NCBI GenBank assembly: GCA_965220055.1 | Contig: CBDCPE010000004.1 | Span: 3,224,001-3,288,000 of the forward strand | Direction of reading: 5' to 3' | DNA length: 64,000 nt | DNA from: Bin87 sp965220055 | Lineage (GTDB): Bacteria > Chloroflexota > Dehalococcoidia > Lucifugimonadales > UBA3495 | In this document: positions 51,608-60,360 of the stretch, piece after piece | Layout of the letters: each line of letters starts with the position of its first letter | Numbering within the stretch: position 1 is the first letter of the stretch | Notes under the pieces: generated by a model | What the model was told of the DNA's origin: nothing | Seen by the model: only the letters and a program-made list of their open reading frames with translations | Database searches by the model: none | Program-made: the position numbers and the translations under genes

Positions 51608-51816
51608 CAGGATCGAGGATCACCGCTTGGCGAAGTGCGCCGTCTGTTCCGACGCCGACAGGATCAGCGCCGCCGGCGCGGGAAATGCCTACCATGTGGA
51701 CGCCGTCATGAAGCGACCACGCAGCCAACCAACCAATCCTTTTTATGAAATACACGAGCGACGTTTTGCGGTATCCTTTCGCCCAGCTTTCCACATCGGG
51801 ACGTACTCCATCGGCC

Positions 51817-53127
51817 ATGAAAGTATTACAGGTCATCCACGGCTACCCCATGAGGTACAACGCCGGCTCCGAGGTGTACACTCAGGGGTTGTGCCAGGCG
51901 TTGGCCGGCCGCCACGAGGTGCACGTATTCACCCGGCAGGAGAACGCGTTCCTGCCCGAGTATTCGATGCAGCGCGAGGCCGACCCCGTCGATCCTCGGG
52001 TTGCGTTGCATGTGATCAACATGGCCCGCGCCCGCGACGGTTACAGTCACCGGGCAGTGGACGACGCTTTCGCCCAATTGCTGGACGACCTTCAACCAGA
52101 CGTTGTGCACGTCGGGCACCTCAATCACCTGTCCACCTCGCTGGTTTTTCCGGCGAAGCAGCGTGGCATTCCCGTGGTGTTCACCCTCCACGACTACTGG
52201 TTGATGTGCCCCCGGGGCCAGTTCATCCAGATGTACGAGGATGAAGGCCAACAACCATGGCCGGTCTGCGACGGGCAGGACGACCGGAAGTGCGCCGTGC
52301 GTTGCTACCGCCGCTACTTCGGCAACGATGACGATGAATTCGAGATGGACGCGACCTACTGGACCGGCTGGGTGAACCGGCGCATGATCCACGTCAGGCG
52401 GGTCTGCGATGCAGTGGACGTTTTCCTTGCGCCAGCCCGTTACCTCCTGGGCCGGTTCAGGGACGATTTCGGCATCCCCGAGCAAAAGCTCGCCTACCTG
52501 GACTACGGCTTTCACCGCGACCGCATGGCCGGTCGGGCCAGGAGTCTGGACGAGGATTTCACCTTCGGCTACATCGGCACCCACATACCGGCCAAAGGCG
52601 TAAACCACCTGATCCAGGCGTTTGGCGAATTGACTGGCAAACCTCAGTTGCGAATATGGGGTCGCGACGGCGGCGTTGAAACGGCCGGTCTGAAGCGTAC
52701 GGCGCAAGCGCTCGGGGGTAACGTCGGCGACCGGGTGGAGTGGATGACGGAGTACCGGAACCAGGACATCGTGCCCGACGTTTTCGACCGGTGCGACGCC
52801 ATCGTGGTGCCGTCCATCTGGGCGGAGAATTCACCCCTGGTCATCCACGAGGCGCTCCAGGCCGGTGTACCCGTGATCACCGCCGATTACGGCGGCATGG
52901 CCGAGTACGTGGGCCACGAGCAGAACGGCCTGCTGTTCAACCACCGCGACCCGTCCTCTCTGGCCGAGCAGATGCAGCGCCTGGTCGATACTCCGGAATG
53001 GACGCGGCAGCTGGGACGTCGAGGCTACCTGCAATCCAGAAACGGCAATGTGCCGGACATGGTGGAACACGCAATCGCGATTGAGCGAATCTACAACGAC
53101 CTCCTCTCCAACCGAGGAACCGCATGA
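51817..53127 (+). CDS. Glycosyltransferase family 4-type
   Basis: GT-B glycosyltransferase (436 residues). N-domain: MKVLQVIHGYPMRYNAGSEVYTQGL with a glycine-rich acceptor loop (quoted by its start MKVLQVIHGYPMRYNAGSE), FTLHDYWLMCPRGQFI near 125-140; C-domain: GYIGTHIPAKGVNHLIQAF, and the EX7E-like ENSPLVIHEALQAGVPVI near 347-364. The Cys-rich CDGQDDRKCAVRC between 155 and 170 occurs in a group of these enzymes. It begins an operon: the next gene starts within its stop codon. Confidence 0.92.
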   Translation: MKVLQVIHGYPMRYNAGSEVYTQGLCQALAGRHEVHVFTRQENAFLPEYSMQREADPVDPRVALHVINMARARDGYSHRAVDDAFAQLLDDLQPDVVHVGHLNHLSTSLVFPAKQRGIPVVFTLHDYWLMCPRGQFIQMYEDEGQQPWPVCDGQDDRKCAVRCYRRYFGNDDDEFEMDATYWTGWVNRRMIHVRRVCDAVDVFLAPARYLLGRFRDDFGIPEQKLAYLDYGFHRDRMAGRARSLDEDFTFGYIGTHIPAKGVNHLIQAFGELTGKPQLRIWGRDGGVETAGLKRTAQALGGNVGDRVEWMTEYRNQDIVPDVFDRCDAIVVPSIWAENSPLVIHEALQAGVPVITADYGGMAEYVGHEQNGLLFNHRDPSSLAEQMQRLVDTPEWTRQLGRRGYLQSRNGNVPDMVEHAIAIERIYNDLLSNRGTA

Positions 53128-54218
53128 CCACCCCGCGCACATTGGATGGAATTGACGATGCAACCGGTGACGGCGCTTTTCGGGGCCCTTGGCGGATCAC
53201 CTTTGATACCAACCCGGACGACTGCAACCTGCGCTGCATCATGTGCGAGGACCATTCGCCCTACAGCAGTACACAGAGCGACCGCCGCGCCGCCGTATTG
53301 CCCAAGCGTCGCATGGACATCGGCATGATCCGCCGGGTCCTGGCTGACGCGGCGGGCAACGGCCTGCGCGAGATCATACCGTCCACCATGGGCGAGCCGC
53401 TGCTCTACCGACACATGGGCAAGATCATCGACCTGTGCAGCGAGTACGGCGTGAAGCTGAACCTGACCACCAATGGCACCTTCCCCATTCGGGGAGCGCG
53501 AGCCTGGGCAGAGCGCATCGTGCCGATGGGTTCGGACGTCAAGGTATCCTGGAACGGGGCCACCAAGGAGACGCAGGAACAGGTGATGCTGGGCTCCAAC
53601 TGGGAGCGGGTGGTGGAGAATGTGCGGACGTTCGTAGCGGTGCGAGATGAACACGCGCAGGCTGGTGGTAACCGGTGCCGGGTCACCTTCCAGCTGACCT
53701 TCATGGAGATCAATCACGTGGAGATCCCGGCCGTGGTGGAGTTGGCCGCCCAGTTGGGAGTCGACCGCGTCAAGGGCCACCACCTATGGGTGCACACTCC
53801 GGAGATGGGAAACCAGTCGATGCGACGAAACAAGGATACCGTCGCCAGGTGGAACGTGACGGTTTCGGCCGCCCACGAGGCGGCGGAACGCTGCCGGTTG
53901 CCCGACGGCAACACGGTGCTGCTGGAGAATATCTTCCCGCTGGACGAACAGGACAGCGCCGACATCGCGCCCGGCGGCGAGTGCCCCTTCCTCGGCCAGG
54001 AAGCGTGGGTGGCCTCGGATGGCCGGTTCAACCCGTGCTGCGCGCCCGACGCGCAGCGCAGATCCCTGGGTGACTTCGGCAACCTCTACGACCGCAATAT
54101 CCGCGAAATCTGGGAAAGCGACGAGTACCGGGACTTGCGGGCCACCTACATGACGACGCAACTCTGTCAGGGTTGCAATATGCGCCGGCCTAATCACCCT
54201 GTAATTCGACAACCATGA
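53124..54218 (+). CDS. Radical SAM protein with SPASM-like C-terminus
   Basis: Radical SAM enzyme of 364 residues. The cluster motif C34-x3-C38-x2-C41 (DDCNLRCIMCEDH) is followed by STMGEPLLYRHMGKII and NLTTNGTFPIRG. The C-terminal region has five or more cysteines (GGECPFLGQEAWVASDG, FNPCCAPDAQRR, LCQGCNMRRP) typical of SPASM/twitch auxiliary clusters. Its start overlaps the glycosyltransferase stop by 4 bases, and its stop overlaps the next start by 4. Substrate may be the glycan or a small peptide; no precursor peptide gene was noticed. Confidence 0.92.
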   Translation: MTTPRTLDGIDDATGDGAFRGPWRITFDTNPDDCNLRCIMCEDHSPYSSTQSDRRAAVLPKRRMDIGMIRRVLADAAGNGLREIIPSTMGEPLLYRHMGKIIDLCSEYGVKLNLTTNGTFPIRGARAWAERIVPMGSDVKVSWNGATKETQEQVMLGSNWERVVENVRTFVAVRDEHAQAGGNRCRVTFQLTFMEINHVEIPAVVELAAQLGVDRVKGHHLWVHTPEMGNQSMRRNKDTVARWNVTVSAAHEAAERCRLPDGNTVLLENIFPLDEQDSADIAPGGECPFLGQEAWVASDGRFNPCCAPDAQRRSLGDFGNLYDRNIREIWESDEYRDLRATYMTTQLCQGCNMRRPNHPVIRQP

Positions 54219-55902
54219 CCTGCAATTGGCGTGAATACGCCGTGTCCGCCGATGGCACCCATCACGTTCATCTTGGCCGTCCGGCATACGAGCGACGCTT
54301 CGTCGCGGTGCTGAAGTTCCACGCGCCCGGTCTCGCCCCCGTGATCGACGACAGCGGCACCTACCACATCACCAGCGACGGGAACGCCGCCTACGACGAA
54401 CGCCACGTCCGCACCTTCGGTTTCTACGAGGGGATCGCCGCTGCACACTCGCCTCCCGGTTGGCACCATATCCGGCCAGACGGCACACCTCTCTACCGGG
54501 AACGCTACGGGTGGTGTGGCAACTTCCAGGAGGGCCGTTGTCCCGTTCGGGACGCCGACGGCCGTTACTTCCACATCAGGTCCGCCGGTACCCCGGCCTA
54601 CCAGGAACGCTACCGGTATGCCGGCGATTTTCGGGACGGCCACGCCGTGGTGCAGAACCACGCTGGCGCCCACACGCACGTAGACATGAACGGTGTCCTG
54701 TTGCACGGGAAATGGTTCCGCGACCTGGACGTGTTTCACAAGGGCTACGCGCGCGCCGCCGACGTGCAGGGCTGGTACCACGTTGATATGGCCGGCCAAC
54801 CGCTGTACTGCCGGCGGTTCAAAGCCGTGGAACCCTTCTACAACGGGCAGGCTCGGGTGGAGGGGCTCGACGGTTCGCTCGGCGTCATCGACGAGCAGGG
54901 GAACGACATTGTCCGACTCCGGGAACCCTCAGGCTCCGCCCTCGCGGATCTCTCCAGCGACATGGTCGGAGTCTGGAAAACCCAGACGATCCGCGCTGCG
55001 GCCGAATTGGGCGTGTTCGATCTGTTGCCGGCCGGGGCCGTGGACGTGGAGCGAACTTCGGGGTTGGTGCCGGGCTGCGGCGTGCGACTGATGCGGGCCC
55101 TGCAGGAATTGGGCATGGTAATCCGCGACGCCGATCTGATTTACCACGCCACCGACAAGGGCGCGCACCTGCGCACCGACCACGAACTTTCGCTGGCTAC
55201 CGCCGCCGGCCACTGGGGAGAACTGTCGTACCGCGCATGGCAGGGTTTGACCGCATCGCTCCGTACCGTAAAGCCCGCGTTGGATGGCCTGAACGAAGAC
55301 TTTTTCAGCTGGATGTCCGGACGACCCGGTGAGCTCGTCGCCAGCCATCGCGCTTTTGCTGCCTACGCCAGGCATGATTACGCCTCCCTGCCGAAGGCAT
55401 GGGATTTCGGCGCGCATGACACCGTACTGGACGCCGGCGGCGGCACAGGTGAGCTCTCCTTCTCTCTGCTACGGGCGCACCCGAGCATGAAAGCCACCGT
55501 GATGGACCGACCAGAGGTTGGGGACCTTTTTGTGTGTCCCCTTGATGTTGGCGGTCGCGCCGATTCGTTGCAGGATATCTCTTCCAGGAATGGCCGGCGC
55601 AGTCGGACGCGGTGGTTCTGGCCCGGGTGCTGCACGACTGGCCGGACGACGACGCACGACGCATCCTGGGCCGAGCCAGGGGGGCCATGCTAACGGGCGG
55701 CAGTCTCTACGTGGTTGAGATGATCCTGGACGCATCCACAGGCGCGGGCGGTCTGCTGGATCTGAACATGTTGGTCATGACCGGCGGCAGGGAACGCACT
55801 CTACAAGACTTCAGTAAACTACTCGAACATGCCGGCTTCCGATTGTCGAACGTCATCTCCACGGGAACCGTCAACAAACTGATGTGCGCCCGGGCGGTAT
55901 GA
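54215..55902 (+). pseudogene. WG-repeat plus O-methyltransferase fusion, one frameshift
   Basis: Residues 1-235 are six to seven WG-type beta repeats (motifs such as GWHHIRPDGTPLYRERY, RYFHIRSAGTPAYQERY, GWYHVDMAGQPLYCRRF, spaced about 35). Residues 250 onward are an O-methyltransferase: a winged-helix dimerisation part (WKTQTIRAAAELGVFDLLPAG), SAM motif I VLDAGGGTGELSFSLL. Near 55556 the frame changes by one base and goes on as RFVAGYLFQEWPAQSDAVVLARVLHDWPDDDA and so on (quoted by parts) to NKLMCARAV. Without that base the protein would be about 560 residues. WG repeats before a methyltransferase is a rare arrangement. The next gene starts in its stop codon. Confidence 0.8.
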
Positions 55903-56566
55903 TCCAGTCCGTCGGTGTAGTCCACACCCTTGCCTTGCTGGACAGAGTCCCGACCGGTTCGGCTGTTGCCATTGTGTGCGCCACGCCGAACGCGAGGGCA
56001 TCGCAGCGGGTACCTACGGCAATGAGGTTCCGTTGACCCGGCACGGCAGGGATTCCGCCCATCGCGTTGGAACGGGTCTCTCTTCCCGGCCAGCGGGCAT
56101 CGTCAAGGCCAGCCCGCTCCCCCGCTGCATACAGACCGCCGAGGCCGTCATCGCCGGCTCCGGCTGGGCGACCATTGCGCTTCCTGACCGGATGCTGGGC
56201 GACCCGGGGCCGTTTGTCACCCAACCGGAAATCGCAGGTCATCTTTTCCTGGACATCGGCATAGATGCGATAGTCCGGCAGCAGTTGTCGGAAGACAAAC
56301 CTCCCGCTGAGATGCGACCCGCGTCGGAAGGAGTGCGACTGGTGCTGGACCAGGTGGTAGCCGCCCTCGCCCCGCCGGGCACCGCCAGCCTCTTCGTCAC
56401 CCATGACGCCGTGCTTGCGGTGTTGGTGGGCTACCTGTACGACCTGCCGGTGGAAGGCTTCCGTTGGCCCGGTTACCTGGACGCCCTGTTGGTGTGGCGG
56501 GAATCAGACCGGTTGCGTTTCCTCTGGCGCGGACTCGACGAGGGTTCGCACCCAGCCAGCGGTTAG
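55899..56566 (+). pseudogene. Histidine phosphatase (phosphoglycerate mutase-like), frameshifted at the active site
   Basis: The start MIQSVGVVHTLALLDRVPTG runs to VAIV, then one or two bases are out of place at about 55973 and the frame continues as RHAEREGIAAGTYGNEVPLTRHG with the catalytic His of the RHxE motif. Later landmarks are KASPLPRCIQTAEAVIAG and FVTHDAVLAVLVGYLYDLP. ATGA overlap with the methyltransferase gene makes it the fourth gene of the operon. Its last 63 bases overlap the convergent epimerase gene. Confidence 0.8.
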
Positions 56567-57520
56567 TTTCACCGCGTCTTTGGACGACACCTTGGGCGGG
56601 TGCCCCAACACCCTTCTGGTCTTCTCGTTGCTGAACGCCTCCCGCTGGCCCTCTTCGCCCGGACGATAGTCGACGTATTCGATGGGTGCATCGGCGCCCG
56701 ACACCTCAAGGCACAACTCGGCCAATTCGGCGACGGTGCGTTCCTCGCCATTGCCCACGAAGAATTTCTCGCCCACCACCGTCCTGGCCGGTGCATTGGT
56801 GGCACTCACCCAAGCGGTGATCACGTCATCGATGAACGATAGGTCCCGGGTCTGTTGACCGTCCTCCACCACCAACGGTAATCCGCGCATGGCATTCCAC
56901 AACCATTTGAAGATGAAGACCTCTCGCCGCATTTGCGGCCCAATGACCACCCCGGTGCTCAGCACCACGGCTGGGACTACGTACGCCCGGTGCCATGCCC
57001 ACATGGCCAACTCGGCGGCTGCTTTGGAGAACCCGTACGGATTGTGCGGCGTCAACGGATGGGTTTCATCAATGGGCAGTTTCATGGGCCGCCCGATCTC
57101 ATTCCCTGATCCGGCGAAGAGCACTTTCTCCACACTGCCGGCGTGGCGCACCGCCTCCAGCAACCCCACCGTGCCCTCAATGTTCTGCATCACCGCATAC
57201 CGGGGCGAGTCAAAGGCCATGGGCGTGTCAGCCTGTGCGGCCAGATGGGCGATTACCGAATGTCCCTCCACGTCGCCCGGCTGGATGTCCTGCAGGCTCT
57301 TCCACAGATAGATGAAGGCGGGATGACCCATTTCCTTCCGCAACAGGTCGGCATGCAGCGGCGGCACGATGTCCAGACCGGTTACGCCGCAACCGCGCTC
57401 CAGCAAGCGCCTGACCAGGTGGGACCCCCCGAAACCGGCCGCGCCGGTTACGAGCACCGAACTTCGACCATCGTACACATCTCCAAGTCGCCCATTTACC
57501 TGATGTTGCAATCGGACCAC
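56504..57520 (-). CDS. NAD-dependent epimerase/dehydratase (extended SDR)
   Basis: Extended short-chain dehydrogenase. Nucleotide loop GAAGFGG in VLVTGAAGFGGSHLVRRLLE; active-site S and YxxxK in FAGSGNEIG and NPYGFSKAAAE; LSFIDDVITAWVSAT is the typical cofactor/substrate loop. Such enzymes change nucleotide sugars. Start is uncertain: GTG at 57520 has GGAGG three bases away, while GTG at 57478 is closer to the Rossmann strand. It faces the operon and overlaps the phosphatase gene at the 3' end. A role in making the sugar for the glycosyltransferase is inference. Confidence 0.87.
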   Translation of the reverse strand: MVRLQHQVNGRLGDVYDGRSSVLVTGAAGFGGSHLVRRLLERGCGVTGLDIVPPLHADLLRKEMGHPAFIYLWKSLQDIQPGDVEGHSVIAHLAAQADTPMAFDSPRYAVMQNIEGTVGLLEAVRHAGSVEKVLFAGSGNEIGRPMKLPIDETHPLTPHNPYGFSKAAAELAMWAWHRAYVVPAVVLSTGVVIGPQMRREVFIFKWLWNAMRGLPLVVEDGQQTRDLSFIDDVITAWVSATNAPARTVVGEKFFVGNGEERTVAELAELCLEVSGADAPIEYVDYRPGEEGQREAFSNEKTRRVLGHPPKVSSKDAVKLTAGWVRTLVESAPEETQPV

Positions 57521-58360
57521 ACCCCTCCGCGCGAATTCCTTTCCGAACACACCGCCTCGTGGATGGACAGCGTACCATTCCGCGCACGCTTCCAACCAAC
57601 ACTTTCTCTGCGAACCGAGCACAAGGCCAAGGCCTCGAGGAGAGACCGCGACACCGGGCACCCAACTGTTTCCGGGCGTTGTCCACGTGGGGGCAGTCGT
57701 ACCGCTACTGCCTGAGCACGACGTCCGCCTGTTGATCCTTTTGGAGATAATGCAGGGCCTCCATTCACCAATGGGGCGGAAGGAACGGCTCCTGCGACAT
57801 GGCTGCGTCCACCGGAGCGACCGGAGCAGTTAAGTCGACGGCCCTCTTGACGTGCGCCGGTTGGAACACTTCCTAATCCACATTCTGGAAGAGGAAACCA
57901 CGCCTCAGCTACTTGCGTCGACGCCAACTGGCCGAATCGTCAGGCCAGGCTCTCGCTTGCGCCGAAGACCGAACTAACTCCTCGTTGAAGTGACTCCGAT
58001 TGAGCCGCCAACGACAAACCAAATACGAACAAAACGGCCATGAGCCCAAAATGATGACTATGCCATGGGGATCGGTAGCTCAATGTTCGCGGAGTTGTAC
58101 ATTCATGCCGGTGCTGAGCAAATTTGCACGGACTCGGATGTCAAACGCGGTCGAATCCTTTCCGCCAAATCGTGGGTCCCATCTCCCGTGAGCATCCTTC
58201 CTCCTGTGGTCGGGCTTTTGGCATCGCATTGACGGTTGTTTCTCGTCCACCTCGCAACTGTGGAGATGTGGGCTCTCGTGGCCGACGCTGAACCTCGTTT
58301 GTTTGGTGTCCCGCGTTAGCATCCCCAGAACGACCCACTGCGCTGCAATATGGGGAAGTC
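57521..58360. other. Gene-free interval in the island
   Basis: No frame in these 840 bases looks like a real protein. The bases are mixed in composition with many short stop-broken stretches, as expected of decayed mobile-element DNA. No known RNA motif was seen. Confidence 0.45.
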
Positions 58361-58678
58361 TCATCCTGCCGCTGTCGGACCCTCGCGCGCTATGCTCCAG
58401 CCGTTATTCCTATTTTTCCGCACAGCATAACCCTGCCCGCCCGCAACCTGTCCAATCGCGCGGTCAAACCCATTGACCGCCAACCGGGATCGCCTATTAC
58501 CCGTGCCACCGTCGGCCGCTGGCGGCTCGCGCTTGCGAAAATCGCGGATGTCCATCGGGTCACGCTTGCGGTTGACCCGGTTGCGGATCAGCAGGTTGAG
58601 CAGCAGGCACATCCGTTCATCGTTTTTCGCGTCGAGTTGTTCGGGGTTCCCGCGATGAACGGATGCGCATTTGGACAA
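58361..58678 (-). CDS. Hypothetical protein
   Basis: A 105-residue basic protein (NPEQLDAKNDERMCLLLNLL, then IRNRVNRKRDPMDIRDFRKR). The first half has a natural helical pattern, the second half (after about residue 55) looks like random reading. No family recognised and no clear ribosome site, so it may be a remnant. Confidence 0.3.
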   Translation of the reverse strand: MSKCASVHRGNPEQLDAKNDERMCLLLNLLIRNRVNRKRDPMDIRDFRKREPPAADGGTGNRRSRLAVNGFDRAIGQVAGGQGYAVRKNRNNGWSIAREGPTAAG

Positions 58679-58800
58679 AAGCGCCCTGCCTTACCAGGTG
58701 AGACCGATTTTTGTCTCCCAGTGCCAATTGCGCCCATCTGCGCAGGCTCAGATGTCCATCAAATACGACCAAAAACGTGGATCGGTGTCCGAGGTGGCGA

Positions 58801-58855
58801 TGATGTCCATTTGCTCCCGATGATGTCCATTTGCTCCCGATGATGTCCATTTGCG
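58801..58855. repeat. Short tandem repeat, 20-base unit
   Basis: TGATGTCCATTTGCTCCCGA occurs at 58801-58820 and 58821-58840, with a third, partial copy to 58855. It stands about 60 bases before the transposase remnant and could belong to the end of that element. Confidence 0.8.
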
Positions 58856-58915
58856 TCCTGGTGGCGTGAGCGGCGGGCTATAGGATTGGGACAACAGCGA
58901 TAGGGACGGTTTCCT

Positions 58916-59987
58916 ATGCGAGGCAAGGCAGCAGGACAGGCCACCATGTTGACGGCGTTTACGCCCGATGCTCTGGTGCCACAGCGCCATCCCATCCCGC
59001 GCATCAAGCCCATGGTTGATCGGGCCCTGACCCAACTGTCGCCCACCCGTGACCGGATGTACGCCCAGAACGGCAGGGCGTCGATACCGCCGGAGCACCT
59101 GCTGAAAGCCTGCCTGCTGATGGCCTTGTTCTCGGTGCGCAGTGAGCGTCAGTTCTGCGAACGGTTGGAGTACTGCCTGCTGTTCAAGTGGTTCCTGGAC
59201 CTGAACATCATGGACCACAGTTTCGACCACTCGGCGTCTGCCAAGAACCGGCAGCGGTTGCTGGACGCTGACGTGGCACGGGAGTTCCTGCTGGAGACAG
59301 TGGGGCAAGCCAGGGAGCAGAGGCTGCTCTCGGGGGAGCATTTCAGCCTGATCCTTGACCAATCGCGGGACGTTGTTGGAAGCCTGGGCGTCGGTGAAGA
59401 GCTTCCGGCCCTAAGATGGGGACCCACCGAATGAAGGTGGTGGACGCAATGCGGAGATGGACTTTCGTGGGGAGCGTCGCAGCAATGATACCCATCAATC
59501 CACCACGGACCCCGAGGCCAGGTTGGCGAAGAAGGGCAAAGGCAAACAAGCGCGGCTGTGCTTCGGCGCTCACGTGTTGATGGACAATCGGGAAGGGTTG
59601 GTGGTGGACGTGCGCCTCACTCCAGTCAACAACACCTGGGAACGGGACGCCGCCCTGGAGATGCTGGCGGCAGCACGCAGCCGGAAGCGGATCACCCTGG
59701 GCGCGGACCGGGGCTACGACATCAGGGGTTCCGTGAGGGAATGCCGGAAGTTGAAAGTAACACCCCACGTGGTCCAGAAGCAGCGTTCCGCCATTGGCCG
59801 ACTTACCATCCGGCATGAAGGATATCGGGTCAGCCAGTCAGCCAGGAAACGGGTTGAGGAAGTATTCGGGTGGGTGAAAACGGTGGGCGGCGGTCGGAAG
59901 CTGCGTTACTGCGGGTTGGCTCGCAACCGGTTCCGGATGGAGATAACCACCGCCAGCTACAACCTGGGGTACGTCTGGCCAAGCTGA
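58916..59987 (+). pseudogene. IS5/IS1182-type transposase (DUF772) with destroyed active site
   Basis: N-terminal half is regular: RIKPMVDRALTQLSPTRDRM, IPPEHLLKACLLMALFSVRS, LDADVAREFLLETV. After HFS (59347) the expected VDGT, with the first catalytic Asp, is replaced by 19 foreign bases (59348-59366), after which GTLLEAWASVKSFRP could be read in a shifted frame; a TAA at 59412 breaks that too. The second half from about 59440 is open: MDFRGERRSNDTHQSTTDPE, TLGADRGYDI and RKRVEEVFGWVKT. The element ends could not be fixed. Confidence 0.8.
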
Positions 59988-60360
59988 CTCAGGGGGCGGC
60001 GTGAGCCGTGGGATACGTCTGTCCTGAATACGGACGACAACTGGTAGAACCCCCAAAGTAGCGCCACACCCAGCGCCAACCAGCCCATTCCACCAGCAAA
60101 CCAGCCGCCCAGACCTCAGTTTTGCGACCGTTCACCACCCGCACCGCCACCGGCAACCTCCATTTCAACACCCGGCTAAAGGCCTTCCCTGCGGGATCGG
60201 TCCCGCTGTCGTACCCTTCGCCGGTACCTGGGCCGACACTGGGGCGCGAAGTTTGGCGGCTACCGGTGCATCATGACGATCCAGACGCGGCAAAACGTCA
60301 CCGCGTGCCCTCACCTGCCGCGAACTACTCCATGCGGTCATTGTCCCACGTACCAGGTAC
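59988..60360. other. Gene-free interval between the transposase remnant and the replication-relaxation-like gene
   Basis: Short Trp/Arg-rich minus-strand frames are present but look like chance. A repeat of GGCGTGAGC near 60000 also occurs at 58865 on the far side of the transposase remnant. Confidence 0.35.

Noticed and set aside
51183..51836. 217-codon minus-strand frame overlapping the small membrane protein
   Set aside because: Random-looking sequence; the shorter hydrophobic frame at 51269-51607 has the better pattern.
59989..60171. 60-codon Trp/Arg-rich minus-strand frame
   Set aside because: Unnatural composition, no ribosome site and no recognisable family.
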